Source of the DNA: Hymenobacter edaphi
GTDB lineage: Bacteria > Bacteroidota > Bacteroidia > Cytophagales > Hymenobacteraceae
Assembly: GCF_003258365.1 (NCBI RefSeq)
Contig: NZ_QHKM01000001.1
Coordinates: forward strand, 558,001 to 622,000
Direction: 5' to 3'
DNA: 64,000 bases
Every line of letters starts with the position of its first letter. Position 1 is the first letter of the stretch. Under the pieces are notes generated by a model. It searched no databases, was not told the DNA's origin, and saw nothing but the letters and a program-made list of their open reading frames with translations. Made by a program: the position numbers and the translations under genes. Shown here piece by piece: positions 33,657 through 42,438 of the stretch.

Positions 33657-35903
33657 TCACACAATCCGCAGCTTGGCGAAGCTCAGCAGCAGGGTTTTTT
33701 CGCCCACGCCGCCCTCGAACTGAATTGTAGCCTTCACCGAGCCGTCCTGCTTTTCCAGCTTGGCCACCGTGCCGAAGCCAAATTTCGGGTGCTCCACCTT
33801 GTTGCCCACGGCTAGGTTGGTGGTGTCCGAGGGCTTGAAGTCGGGGGAGGGCACGTAGGGCTTCACCGGGGCCGCGGCGGGCTTGATTTTCTGGGCGCCG
33901 ACCAGGTTCGAGCGGCGTTCCAGCACCGGGGCGAAGGGGCTTTCTTCCTGCCCGTACTTGAACTCCACGAACGTGGGGTCAATTTCGTCGATGAAGCGGC
34001 TTTTCTCGCAGCTGCGCAGGTTGCCCCACTGGTAGCGCGAGGTGGCGTAGCTGAGCGTGAGCTTTTTCTCGGCGCGGGTAATGGCCACGTAAAACAGGCG
34101 GCGCTCCTCTTCCAGGTCCGAGCGCGACGTTATCATCATCTGCGAAGGGAACAGGTTTTCCTCCATGCCTACGATGTACACGTTGCGAAATTCCAGGCCC
34201 TTCGCCGAGTGAATCGTCATCAGCGTGACGGATTCGCCCTCGTCCTTGGCGTCCTTCAGGTCAGTATCTGTCACCAGGGCAATGTCCTGGAGGAACGACG
34301 CCAGCGACTTATCCTCCCGCTCCGGGTCGTCGACGTACTCCTTGATGCCGTTCAGCAGCTCCTGGATGTTCTCGTAGCGCGAGAGGCCCTCGATGCTCTT
34401 GTCGGCGTACAAATCCTCGATCATGCCCGAGTTTTTGGCAATAAACTTGGCCGCCTCGAAGGCGTCGTCCTTGCCGGCCACCACCGCGTAGCTCTTGATT
34501 TTCTCGCCGAAGTCCACCACCGGGTTCGACACCCGGGCGGGCAGGAACTGGTCGGCATTGGTCACCACTTCCCACAAGGTGTGGTTCGACTCCTCGGCCG
34601 CGTTGATCAGCTTGCTGATGGTCGTGTCGCCGATGCCGCGCTTGGGGTAGTTGATGATGCGGCGCAGGGCCTGCTCGTCGTTGGGGTTGACGGTCAGGCG
34701 CAGGTAAGCCACCAGGTCCTTGATTTCCTTGCGCTGGTAGAACGAAAGGCCGCCGACGATTTTGTACTTGATATTAAGCTTGCGCAGGGCCTCTTCCATG
34801 GCCCGGCTCTGGGCGTTGGTGCGGTAGAGGATGGCGAAATGGTCGTAGGAAAGATGGTGGTTCATCTTCTCCTCGTAGATGCCGTTGGCCACCAGCTTGC
34901 CCTCCTCGTTGTCCGACGCGGCCCGGATGACCTCGATGCGCGGGCCCTCCTCGTTGTCGGAAAACACGCTCTTGCGCAGCTGAGCCTGGTTGTTCTTAAT
35001 GACGGAGTTAGCCGCCTTCACGATGTTCTTCGTGCTGCGGTAGTTCTGCTCCAGCTTGAAGATGGCCAGCTCGGGATAGTCCTTCTCGAAGTTGAGAATG
35101 TTCTGGATGTCGGCGCCGCGGAAGGCGTAGATGCTCTGCGCGTCGTCACCTACGACACAGATATTGCGGTTTTTGGCCGAGAGCTTCCGGCTGATGAGGT
35201 ACTGCGAGTAGTTGGTGTCCTGGTACTCGTCCACCATCACGTAGTGGAAAATGTTCTGGTACTTGTTCAGCGCGTCCGGGTGGTCCTTGAACAAGACGTT
35301 GGTCTGGTACAGCAGGTCGTCGAAGTCCATGGCGCCGGCCTTGAAGCAGCGCTGCTGGTACTGCTGGTAGATGACGCCGATTTTGGGCCGCAGCGCCGCC
35401 TCGTCGTCCTGCTTGATGACCGGGTCCTGCAAGTACTGCTGCACCGAAATCAGCTTGTTCTTGGCCGCCGAAATGCGCCCCAGCACCGTGCTGGGCTTGT
35501 AAAGCTTGTCGTCCAGGTCCAGCTCCTTCACAATCTGGGTGATGAGCGTCTTGGTGTCCTGGGTATCGTAGATGGTGAAGTGGCGCGGGTAGCCGAGCTT
35601 GTCGGCCTCCGAGCGCAGAATGCGGGCGAAGATGCTGTGGAAGGTGCCCATCCACAGGTTCTTGGCCTCGGGCCCGACCACCTTCTCGATACGGGCGCGC
35701 ATTTCGCGGGCGGCCTTGTTGGTAAAGGTCAGGGCCAGGATGTTGAACGGGTCCACGCCCTTTTCCAGCAGGTGCGCAATGCGGTAGGTGAGTACCCGCG
35801 TCTTGCCCGAGCCCGCGCCCGCAATAATCATCGCCGGGCCTTCGGTGTGCAACACCGCGCCGCGCTGCGACTCGTTGAGTAGGTTGATATAGTCCAGTGC
35901 CAT
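33657..35903 (-). CDS. pcrA: UvrD/PcrA-type superfamily 1 helicase
   Basis: 748 residues; ATP-driven 3'-5' DNA helicase for repair and replication restart. Motifs in order: AGAGSGKTRVL (Walker A, about 30), LTFTNKAAREM, VDEYQDTN (Walker B), GDDAQSIYAFRGAD, LEQNYRST, and near the end TIHSAKGLEF with VAITRAEKKL. The C-terminal ~60 residues carry the Tudor-like segment VGNKVEHPKFGFGTV typical of PcrA. Its stop codon is formed at the edge of the neighbouring inverted repeat, so the original 3' end may have been altered slightly. A perfect TACCTTTG -7 box lies at 35946-35939. Confidence 0.95.
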   Translation of the reverse strand: MALDYINLLNESQRGAVLHTEGPAMIIAGAGSGKTRVLTYRIAHLLEKGVDPFNILALTFTNKAAREMRARIEKVVGPEAKNLWMGTFHSIFARILRSEADKLGYPRHFTIYDTQDTKTLITQIVKELDLDDKLYKPSTVLGRISAAKNKLISVQQYLQDPVIKQDDEAALRPKIGVIYQQYQQRCFKAGAMDFDDLLYQTNVLFKDHPDALNKYQNIFHYVMVDEYQDTNYSQYLISRKLSAKNRNICVVGDDAQSIYAFRGADIQNILNFEKDYPELAIFKLEQNYRSTKNIVKAANSVIKNNQAQLRKSVFSDNEEGPRIEVIRAASDNEEGKLVANGIYEEKMNHHLSYDHFAILYRTNAQSRAMEEALRKLNIKYKIVGGLSFYQRKEIKDLVAYLRLTVNPNDEQALRRIINYPKRGIGDTTISKLINAAEESNHTLWEVVTNADQFLPARVSNPVVDFGEKIKSYAVVAGKDDAFEAAKFIAKNSGMIEDLYADKSIEGLSRYENIQELLNGIKEYVDDPEREDKSLASFLQDIALVTDTDLKDAKDEGESVTLMTIHSAKGLEFRNVYIVGMEENLFPSQMMITSRSDLEEERRLFYVAITRAEKKLTLSYATSRYQWGNLRSCEKSRFIDEIDPTFVEFKYGQEESPFAPVLERRSNLVGAQKIKPAAAPVKPYVPSPDFKPSDTTNLAVGNKVEHPKFGFGTVAKLEKQDGSVKATIQFEGGVGEKTLLLSFAKLRIV

Positions 35904-35938
35904 TCGTCGTCTTCGTAGCCGGCTTGGCGGCTAAACCA

Positions 35939-35946
35939 CAAAGGTA
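35939..35946 (-). promoter_or_regulatory. -7 box of pcrA
   Basis: Perfect TACCTTTG on the minus strand, 36 nt upstream of the pcrA ATG. Confidence 0.55.
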
Positions 35947-36084
35947 AGACGAACGGGGCGGCGGGGGAAGCGGCCGGGCGGCTAATGTGGTTAGCCGGAC
36001 CATCTGCCGCGCCTTGGAATACGGCGTACCCTTCTACAATCAGGTAGATACTACGAAACCAACAAAGAAGGTACTCCACGAACG

Positions 36085-36335
36085 TAGAACCGACCGAAAC
36101 GGTCTTAGAAGCAGCCGAAACAGACGTAGAACCGACCGAAACGGTCTTAGAAGCGGCCGAAACGGACGTAGAAGCAACCGAAACGTTCTTAGAAGGGCCT
36201 AAACGGATTTAGAAGCGCCACCAACGCTCTTAGAAAGGGCAGAAACGGTCTTAGAAGCAACTCAAACCATCTTAGAAGCAAGCGCCACCGTCTCAGAAGC
36301 AGCCCGGACGGACGTAGAAGCAGTTGGAACGGGGC
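36085..36335. repeat. Array of 12 degenerate 21-bp direct repeats
   Basis: Units begin TAGAA (once CAGAA) at 36085, 36106, 36127, 36148, 36169, 36190, 36210, 36231, 36252, 36273, 36294 and 36315; all are 21 bp except the 20-bp unit at 36190. Approximate consensus TAGAAGCAGCCGAAACGGTCT. One or more weaker units precede it (from about 36065). No protein-coding start supports any frame: one frame is Arg-rich and another reads ETVLEAA heptads until the 20-bp unit breaks it. This occupies most of the 589-bp gap between pcrA and the DUF3109 gene. Confidence 0.85.
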
Positions 36336-36461
36336 GGAGGCACTGCAAACCGGCGCTGCACTTGGGGAAAAGTCGACGGCGCTGGGTGACCGGGCTTTTT
36401 CATTGCCTGACGCCCGAACTTCTGGCCGGCCCCGTGCTGTTCTTCACCGCCGTCCGCGCCG

Positions 36462-36469
36462 TATCTTTG
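36462..36469 (+). promoter_or_regulatory. -7 box of the DUF3109 gene
   Basis: Perfect TATCTTTG, 24 nt before the ATG at 36493; it excludes an in-frame ATG at 36403. Confidence 0.55.
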
Positions 36470-36492
36470 CTGTTCGTTTCCCGCACCCTTCC

Positions 36493-37071
36493 ATGATTGT
36501 CATCCAGAATACCATCGTCTCCGACGACGTCCGCGACCAGTTTTTCGTCTGCAACCTGGAGCGCTGCAAGGGCGCCTGCTGCGTGGAGGGCGACCTGGGC
36601 GCCCCGCTCGAAGAGGCGGAGCTTAAGATTCTGGCCGAGGAGTACGACAAGATCAAGCCCTTCCTGACCCACGCCGGCCGCCACGCCATCGAGGAGCAGG
36701 GACTCTACGTGGAGGACTGGGAAGGCGACTACTCGACCACCACCATCGACAACCGGGAGTGCGCCTACGCCCTCTACGACGAGCGGGGCATCCTGAAGTG
36801 CGGCATCGAGCAGGCCTACCTGGCCGGGGCCACCACCTTCAAGAAGCCCATCAGCTGCCACCTGTACCCCATCCGCATCAGCAAGTACGACGAGTTCGAG
36901 GCCCTGAACTACGACCGGTGGGAAATCTGCAACCCGGCCTGCGCCTTCGGGGCCCAGCTGGGCGTGCCGGTGTACAAATTCCTGCGGGAGCCGCTGATTC
37001 GCAAGTACGGCGAGGCCTGGTACCAGGAGCTGACCCAGGAAATCGAGCACCCCAAGCCGGCTATTGGTTAG
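36493..37071 (+). CDS. DUF3109 cysteine-rich protein
   Basis: 192 residues from the ATG at 36493. DUF3109 is related to the YkgJ/UPF0153 group, predicted to bind zinc or an iron-sulphur cluster; its role is unknown. The conserved cysteines are visible: [11 protein letters not shown] near residue 20, then [23 protein letters not shown] and ICNPACAFG. The length and Cys spacing agree with Bacteroidota homologues. Its 3' end overlaps the convergent outer-membrane gene by 4 bp. Confidence 0.85.
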   Translation: MIVIQNTIVSDDVRDQFFVCNLERCKGACCVEGDLGAPLEEAELKILAEEYDKIKPFLTHAGRHAIEEQGLYVEDWEGDYSTTTIDNRECAYALYDERGILKCGIEQAYLAGATTFKKPISCHLYPIRISKYDEFEALNYDRWEICNPACAFGAQLGVPVYKFLREPLIRKYGEAWYQELTQEIEHPKPAIG

Positions 37072-37769
37072 CGTTTGCGCAACGGGTAATGCAGCGTGAG
37101 CTCGGCGTAGCTTTCGCGCAGACCCAGGTTGGTGGTCTTGGTCAGGCCGTACTCGTAGCTGAGCAGCACCGTCCAGGGGCGCTGGGCGCGGGCCGGGCGG
37201 TAGCCCAGGCCGGCGTGGAGCAGTACGTTGCCCACCGCCGGACCGTGGCTGTAGGTGCTGAAGGAGCTGTCCGGGCGCGCCAGGTAGTGAGCCCGCACCC
37301 GGGTGTCGTCGCGAAAGGCCAGCCCGAAGCTGGGGCCGACTTCCAGCACCAGAAAGTTGTGGACGTACTGCCGGATTCCCAGTAGCAGGCGCGCATTTAG
37401 CGTGCGGTACTGCTCCCGGATTTGGGAGTCGGGGCGGGCGTAGGCGCCGTAGGAGGACGCGCGCAGCACCAGGCTTCGGCGTAGGTAGGACAGGTTGCCC
37501 CGCAGCAGCAGAAACGTCCGCTCACCGGTGGGCGGTACCGGAAGGGCCAGGGTAATGCCCACGGTCGGGCCCAGCTCCGCGGTGGGGCTGGCCAGCCGAT
37601 ACACAGTGCCGCTGCCCTGCCCTCCGTTGCGCACGCTCTGGTTGGCGTAGCCGAGGGTGGTCAGGGTCACACCGGCGTGCAGGCTCACCTCACCGGCCGG
37701 CGGACGCTCCTGGGCCCGGGCAGCGGTACAGAACAGCCCGAGGCCGAAAAAGAGTAGGGGTGTTTTCAC
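37068..37769 (-). CDS. Predicted outer-membrane beta-barrel protein, paralogue 1
   Basis: 233 residues from a GTG at 37769, which places a signal peptide ([19 protein letters not shown]) at the very start; an ATG at 37820 would add 17 non-hydrophobic residues. The mature part alternates polar and hydrophobic residues as in small beta-barrels ([60 protein letters not shown]). No known family is recognised. It is clearly related to the adjacent leftward gene (37870-38553), with matched segments LALPVPP, YRTL/YRTV and AELTxHY, indicating tandem duplication. Confidence 0.65.
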   Translation of the reverse strand: MKTPLLFFGLGLFCTAARAQERPPAGEVSLHAGVTLTTLGYANQSVRNGGQGSGTVYRLASPTAELGPTVGITLALPVPPTGERTFLLLRGNLSYLRRSLVLRASSYGAYARPDSQIREQYRTLNARLLLGIRQYVHNFLVLEVGPSFGLAFRDDTRVRAHYLARPDSSFSTYSHGPAVGNVLLHAGLGYRPARAQRPWTVLLSYEYGLTKTTNLGLRESYAELTLHYPLRKR

Positions 37770-37869
37770 AAAGGATTGAATCGAAGCTGCCGGAACCGGA
37801 TACCGGCTGGGAGGCGACAATATGCCCCTGCGCCGTTTGGATTACAAGCGCGCAAGCCCTGTTCGGCGG

Positions 37870-38553
37870 TTAGAGAGCCGATAAAGCGTAATGCACGGTC
37901 AGCTCGGCAAAGTCTTCGGCGGTGGCTACCTGCGTGCGGCGCAGCACCAGGCCCCGCGCGTAGCCCGCCGCCAGCTGCCAGCGGCGGGCCGGGCGCAGGC
38001 CGAAGACGCCGCGCAGCAGCACGTTGGTGCCCGGCGCGGGCAGGTAGCGGTGGGCCGCGGCTTCGCTGTCGAGGCGGCTGTAATCCTGGCAGGTGAGGGC
38101 CAGCATCGGGCCGATTTCCCAGAACAGGCGGCGCCGCGGCGACAGGTAATGGCGCACCCCCAGGCCCACCTGCGCATCCACGGTGCGGTAGCGGAAGCGC
38201 GCGTCGTAGGCGGGGGGCGGCGCTCCGCCGGGCGCGTACGGGGCGGCGTGCACGGCCAGCAGCCGGCGGTTGTAGGCCGCGCGCAAGCTCAGCAGCAGGT
38301 AGGTATTGCGGTTGCCGGGGGGCACGGGCAGGGCCAGGCTGGCGCCGACGGCCGCGCCCACCTGCGGCGGGTGGCCGCTCAGCGTGTAATCGGTGCCGTT
38401 TTCGGCGGAGCCGCTGCGCTGCCGGGCGGCCGGGTAGCGCAGGCGCCCGACGAGCAGGCTGCTGCTTACGCTCCAGTGCCCCGCGTGGGCGCGGGCCTGC
38501 TGGCCGGCGGCGGGCAGCGCGGGCAGCAGCAACGGGCTCAGCAGGCAGTACAT
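37870..38553 (-). CDS. Predicted outer-membrane beta-barrel protein, paralogue 2
   Basis: 227 residues if started at the ATG at 38553 (MYCLLSPLLLPALPAAGQQ, a signal peptide); upstream Met codons at 38580 and 38610 are alternatives. It aligns along its length with the neighbouring product of 37068-37769: VGASLALPVPP, YRTVDAQVGLGVRHY, EIGPMLALTCQDYSR, NVLLRGVFGLRPARR and FAELTVHYAL. It is likely a porin-like or structural outer-membrane protein. About 100 bp separate the two paralogues, so they could share a transcript. Function unknown. Confidence 0.65.
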   Translation of the reverse strand: MYCLLSPLLLPALPAAGQQARAHAGHWSVSSSLLVGRLRYPAARQRSGSAENGTDYTLSGHPPQVGAAVGASLALPVPPGNRNTYLLLSLRAAYNRRLLAVHAAPYAPGGAPPPAYDARFRYRTVDAQVGLGVRHYLSPRRRLFWEIGPMLALTCQDYSRLDSEAAAHRYLPAPGTNVLLRGVFGLRPARRWQLAAGYARGLVLRRTQVATAEDFAELTVHYALSAL

Positions 38554-38730
38554 AAGGCGGGCTGGGTAGGAATACGGCATAAAAGCGGGCGGATTTGCTG
38601 CTAAACGCACAACGCCGGTATTCCGTGTGAGCAGCTTGGTAGAGCCGGCACCTGCGTCGGTCGATTTCGGGCCGAAAACCGGCCGGTACGGCGTACATTC
38701 TCTCTGCCCGCCATTCCCACCAGCCCCGTC

Positions 38731-39924
38731 ATGCCCAACTGCCTACTGCCCCGCCTTTTAGTTCTGGCTCTGCTGCTCGGTGCCGGCCGCACAGCCCCGG
38801 CCCAGACCACCGCCCAAACCCAGCACCAGGCCGTGGAAGCCCTCTACCCGGTAATGCTGCAGGCCGTGAAGGACCGCAACTTCGCCCAGGCCCGCGCGCT
38901 CTGCCTGCAGGCCATCGGCTACGAGCCCCGGGAAGCCGTGCACCGCTACAACCTGGCCTGCATCGAAGCGCTGGCCGGGGCGCCCAACGCCGCTTTTGCC
39001 GCCCTGAACCAGGCCACGGCCCTGGGCTACGCCGACGTCGGCTCGCTGCGTACCGATGCCGACCTGGCCGCCGTGCGCGCGGACTCGCGCTTCGCCGCGG
39101 TGCTGCAGGCCGCCGCCCGCAATGCCAGCGGTACCCCGGCGCCGCCGGCGGCCGCGGCCGCCACCGTCCGCCCGGTGGGGGCCCGGCCCAACGCTGCGCC
39201 GGCCGCTGCCAAACCCGCCCCGGCCGCCGCCTCAGCGCCGCGCCCGGCCCCGGCGGCCGGCACCACCACCCCGCCGGTAGCCGCCAAAGTCAGCGGCAAC
39301 AAGCCCGTGGGGCTGTTTTTTATGACGCGCTACTGGATAAGCAACGGCGCGCTGGAAAAGCACACCTGGTACTTCGCGCCCGACGGCCGGGTGTACGTCG
39401 ATCCGCCGGGCTTTTCGGCGGCCGAGCTGGCGGCCCACCGCGGCGAGCGGGGCAGCTACCAGGTCAGCGGCGGCACCATGACGGTGAAATGGGCCGGCGG
39501 CTCGACCTCCACCAGCACCGTGGAAAACCCCCAGGCTGCCTCGTTTACCTGGGACATGGGCAACTTCACCGGCGTGCGCCCCTTTGCCAGCAGCCAGGCG
39601 CTGATCGGTAGCTACGAGGGCGGTGAGTCATTGAGCAGCGGGCTGGGCTCGGCCATTACCTCGCGCACCCTCACCCTGCGCCCCGACGGTACCTTCAGCC
39701 GCGAAGGCGTGTCCTCGTTCAAGAGCACTTCCGATGCCAGCACCATCGGCACCGGCGCGCAGAGCCAGGGCGCCGGCCGCTGGCAGCTCAACGGCTACTT
39801 CCTCACCCTCACCGACGGCCAGGGCCAGGTGACGCGCGGCATCATCTTTCCCTTCAATATCAGCGGCACCGCCGCCCGCCCCGACCGCCTGTACTTCAAC
39901 GGCACGATGTACAAGCGGCAGTAA
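38731..39924 (+). CDS. Secreted protein with TPR-like N-terminus and beta-rich C-terminus
   Basis: 397 residues. Signal peptide (LLVLALLLGAGRTAPA, cut before QTTAQ). Residues ~35-130 form TPR-like helices of the 'end of group' kind: FAQARALCLQAIGYEP, YNLACIEALAGAPNAAFAALNQA (core YNLACIEALAG) and LRTDADLAAVRADSRF. A Pro/Ala linker (about 133-190) follows. The C-terminal ~200 residues are beta-rich with a lipocalin-like look (LRPDGTFSREG, GAGRWQLNGYFLTLTDG, LYFNGTMYKRQ). Function is unknown; periplasmic location is expected. Confidence 0.65.
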   Translation: MPNCLLPRLLVLALLLGAGRTAPAQTTAQTQHQAVEALYPVMLQAVKDRNFAQARALCLQAIGYEPREAVHRYNLACIEALAGAPNAAFAALNQATALGYADVGSLRTDADLAAVRADSRFAAVLQAAARNASGTPAPPAAAAATVRPVGARPNAAPAAAKPAPAAASAPRPAPAAGTTTPPVAAKVSGNKPVGLFFMTRYWISNGALEKHTWYFAPDGRVYVDPPGFSAAELAAHRGERGSYQVSGGTMTVKWAGGSTSTSTVENPQAASFTWDMGNFTGVRPFASSQALIGSYEGGESLSSGLGSAITSRTLTLRPDGTFSREGVSSFKSTSDASTIGTGAQSQGAGRWQLNGYFLTLTDGQGQVTRGIIFPFNISGTAARPDRLYFNGTMYKRQ

Positions 39925-39985
39925 GGCCGGCTGGGCGTCGCCGGGCGGGCAGCAGGAGAGGAGCCTTTGGAGCTGCGGGCGGCGC

Positions 39986-40387
39986 CTAGCGTCGGAAGCC
40001 TTCCAGCGCGGATAACGCCGCCCCGCCCATAGCTACCACCGTCTGAGGTTCGTGCTGCGCATTCAGGTAGCGGAGCCGGAATACGCCGCGTTGATTTATC
40101 CAAAGGAACACGCTGACAATCGATTGAATACTTCGCAGCGGTACTTCATCGGTTCCTTCAGACCGGGTAATCAACAAGTGCTTCGGAGTAAAGGCTGCAC
40201 GTTGAGGCAAGCGGTTCAGCTGGTTGAACACCACCGGCAGCAGGAGCAGCATCAGAAGCTGGCAACCCGCCTCCCAGTAAGCACCTTCCTGCCGATACTG
40301 CCAGCTGGCGTAAAGAATCAGCAGGGCCGCCGGGCAGACCAACCAGCGGAGCGAACGGGCCAGAATCGGTAGTTTGCGCGGCAGCAT
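39986..40387 (-). CDS. Hypothetical protein with two membrane helices
   Basis: 133 residues. Hydrophobic segments at about 15-30 (LVCPAALLILYASWQY) and 40-56 (CQLLMLLLLPVVF) are followed by a ~75-residue soluble part (FTPKHLLITRSEGTDEVPLRSIQSI, core HLLITR) that resembles bacterial PH-like domains attached to paired helices (inference). GC content is lower than in neighbouring genes. It is not obviously linked to accC, from which a strong terminator separates it. Confidence 0.5.
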   Translation of the reverse strand: MLPRKLPILARSLRWLVCPAALLILYASWQYRQEGAYWEAGCQLLMLLLLPVVFNQLNRLPQRAAFTPKHLLITRSEGTDEVPLRSIQSIVSVFLWINQRGVFRLRYLNAQHEPQTVVAMGGAALSALEGFRR

Positions 40388-40406
40388 CGGGTAGTAAGTA
40401 GCAACA

Positions 40407-40440
40407 AAAACGGCTCATCCAAACGAGGATGAGCCGTTTC
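40407..40440 (-). terminator. accC terminator
   Basis: Thirteen-base-pair stem AAACGGCTCATCC/GGATGAGCCGTTT followed on the minus strand by TTTTTG, 21 nt after accC. Confidence 0.9.
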
Positions 40441-40460
40441 CAGGCTTGCAAGAAAGCCGC

Positions 40461-41804
40461 TTACAGCGTCGAGAAGTCAAACGACTCCAGAAACTTCGTG
40501 GTGAAGTTGCCGGCTTTAAACTCCTCGTCGTCCATCAGCTTCAGGTGGAAGGGAATCGTCGTCTTGACGCCTTCCACCACGAATTCGGCCAGGGCGCGCT
40601 TCATTTTCACCACGCACTCCTCGCGGGTCTGGGCCACGGTGATGAGCTTGGCAATCATGGAGTCGTAGTTGGGCGGAATCTGGTAGCCCGCGTACACGTG
40701 GGTGTCCACGCGCACGCCGTGGCCGCCGGGAATGTGGAGCACCGTGATTTTGCCGGGCGCCGGGCGGAAGTCCTTGCGCGGGTCCTCGGCGTTGATGCGG
40801 CACTCCATGGCGTGCAGCTTGGGCAGGTAGTTTTTGCCCGAAATGGCAATGCCCGCCGCAATCTTGATCTGCTCCTTGATCAGGTCAAAGTTGATGACTT
40901 CCTCCGTCACGGGGTGTTCCACCTGAATGCGGGTGTTCATCTCCATGAAGTAGAAGTCCCGGTTCTTATCGACCAGGAACTCGATGGTGCCCACGCCCTC
41001 GTAGCCGATGCTGCTGGCGCCGGCCACGGCGGCCTTGCCCATCTTCTCGCGCAGCTCGTCGGTCATGAAGGGCGAAGGAGCTTCCTCCACCAGCTTCTGG
41101 TGCCGGCGCTGAATCGAGCAGTCCCGCTCCGAGAGGTGGCAGACGGTGCCGAACTGGTCGCCGGCAATCTGGATTTCGATGTGGCGGGGTTCCTCCACGA
41201 ACTTCTCCAGGTACACGCCGTCGTTGCCGAAAGCGGCTTTGGCCTCGGTGCGGGCGTCGTTCCAGGCCTTCTCAAACTCGTCCTCGCTCTTGATGATGCG
41301 CATGCCGCGCCCGCCGCCGCCGGCCGTAGCCTTCAGGATGACGGGGTACTTGATCTTGGCCGCCACCTTCTTGCCCTGCTCGATGGAGTCGAGCAGGCCG
41401 TCGGAGCCCGGAATGGTGGGCACGCCGGCCTTCTTCATGGTGTCCTTGGCCGAAGCCTTGTCGCCCATGCTGTTGATCATCTCGGGCGAGGCCCCGATGA
41501 ACTTGATGCCGTTTTCGCGGCAGATGCGCGAGAATTCCGCGTTTTCCGACAGGAAGCCGTAGCCGGGGTGAATGGCGTCGGCGTTGGTGATTTCGGCGGC
41601 GGCAATCAGGTTCGGAATGTTCAGGTACGAGTCGCGCGAGGCGGGCGGCCCGATGCACACGGCCTCGTCGGCGAAGCGCACGTGCAGGCTTTCCTTATCG
41701 GCGGTGGAGTACACGGCCACCGTCTTGATGCCCATCTCGCGGCAGGTGCGAATCACGCGCAGCGCAATTTCCCCGCGGTTGGCAATGAGTATTTTCTTGA
41801 ACAC
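40461..41804 (-). CDS. accC: Biotin carboxylase subunit of acetyl-CoA carboxylase
   Basis: 447 residues. Carboxylates biotin on BCCP using ATP and bicarbonate, the first half-reaction of fatty-acid synthesis. Motifs: [42 protein letters not shown] (ATP grasp loop), [39 protein letters not shown] (core [11 protein letters not shown]) and the C-terminal [20 protein letters not shown]. Length is normal. It is encoded after accB, separated by an AT-rich hairpin-containing spacer (41805-41918). Confidence 0.96.
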   Translation of the reverse strand: MFKKILIANRGEIALRVIRTCREMGIKTVAVYSTADKESLHVRFADEAVCIGPPASRDSYLNIPNLIAAAEITNADAIHPGYGFLSENAEFSRICRENGIKFIGASPEMINSMGDKASAKDTMKKAGVPTIPGSDGLLDSIEQGKKVAAKIKYPVILKATAGGGGRGMRIIKSEDEFEKAWNDARTEAKAAFGNDGVYLEKFVEEPRHIEIQIAGDQFGTVCHLSERDCSIQRRHQKLVEEAPSPFMTDELREKMGKAAVAGASSIGYEGVGTIEFLVDKNRDFYFMEMNTRIQVEHPVTEEVINFDLIKEQIKIAAGIAISGKNYLPKLHAMECRINAEDPRKDFRPAPGKITVLHIPGGHGVRVDTHVYAGYQIPPNYDSMIAKLITVAQTREECVVKMKRALAEFVVEGVKTTIPFHLKLMDDEEFKAGNFTTKFLESFDFSTL

Positions 41805-41813
41805 GGTTGTGGG

Positions 41814-41920
41814 AATTAATAATTAAGAATGAAGAATTAATAAGTAAGGAAAAGGCCCTGCTCGTTTCCAAAGGAGCTGAACAGAGCCAATTCTTATTTA
41901 TTAATTCTCAATTATTAATT
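41814..41920. repeat. AT-rich inverted arms with inner hairpin between accB and accC
   Basis: Arms 41814-41849 and 41887-41920 (AATTAATAATT, AGAATTAATAA words) are imperfect reverse complements. Inside, GGCTCTGTTC pairs with GAGCAGGGCC (minus strand, G-U pairs included), followed by TTTTCC, which looks like a terminator or attenuator. The right arm overlaps the accB stop codon. Confidence 0.65.
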
Positions 41921-42410
41921 ACATGGGTTCGATCAGGAACAGCGGCTGGTCGTACTCCACGGGGGAGGCGTTGTCGACCATGGCCTTCACGATGCGGCCG
42001 CGCTGCTCGGCTTCGATTTCATTGAACAGCTTCATGGCCTCGATGATGCAAATCACCTGGCCGGCTTCCACCACGTCGCCTACGTTCACGAAGGAGGGGC
42101 TTTCGGGGCTGCTCGAGCGGTAGAAGGTGCCAATCATCGGGGCTTTCAGCGCTACCGTGTTGCTGGCAGCCGGCGCCTCAGCGGCAGCCGGAGCCGCCGT
42201 CGGTGCGGCCGAAGCCGCGGCGGGCGCGGCCTGCGGAGCCGGAGCAGCTACGGGAGCCGGGGCCGCCTGTACGGGGGCTGCAGCGGCCACGTACTTGGTA
42301 TTCGGCTCGCGCTGCACCGAAATCTTGAATTCTTCCGTCTCGATGTTGACCTTGTTCAGGCCCGACTTCGCGATGAAGTCGATGAGGTCTTGCAGTTCTT
42401 TGGCTTTCAT
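41919..42410 (-). CDS. accB: Biotin carboxyl carrier protein of acetyl-CoA carboxylase
   Basis: 163 residues from the ATG at 42410 (MKAKELQDLIDFIAKSGL), which matches the usual BCCP beginning; an in-frame ATG at 42458 would overlap efp. Layout: N-terminal helical/beta segment, an Ala/Pro-rich flexible linker (about 50-85), then the biotinyl domain starting near KAPMIGTFYRS. The biotinylated lysine lies in CIIEAMKLFNEIEAE, and the domain ends QPLFLIEPM. It moves carboxybiotin between AccC and the carboxyltransferase, whose genes are not in the window. It starts 28 bp after efp. Confidence 0.95.
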   Translation of the reverse strand: MKAKELQDLIDFIAKSGLNKVNIETEEFKISVQREPNTKYVAAAAPVQAAPAPVAAPAPQAAPAAASAAPTAAPAAAEAPAASNTVALKAPMIGTFYRSSSPESPSFVNVGDVVEAGQVICIIEAMKLFNEIEAEQRGRIVKAMVDNASPVEYDQPLFLIEPM

Positions 42411-42438
42411 GGCAGCGGGGGAGGGCTTCGCTTGGTCC

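Larger units (their letters stand above)
33088..33658. mobile_element. DUF559 nuclease gene bounded by perfect 42-bp inverted repeats
   Basis: 33088-33129 and 33617-33658 are exact reverse complements over 42 bp; the outer ends read GACCTCACCCCCCGGCC. Each repeat contains its own palindrome (CCCCCTCTCC, then GGAGAGGGGG). Between them lies one gene with its own -7 box and a base composition lower in GC than its neighbours. The right edge supplies two bases (33657-33658) of the pcrA stop codon. It resembles a small mobile or homing-like unit; no transposase is present. Confidence 0.6.

Noticed and set aside
35987-36202. A 71-codon Arg-rich frame across the 21-bp repeats
   Set aside because: It depends on the repeat period being divisible by three; there is no ribosome-binding site or promoter, and other frames are equally open in part.
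36085-36335. CRISPR array
   Set aside because: Units are contiguous 21-bp direct repeats with no unique spacers, and no cas genes are nearby.
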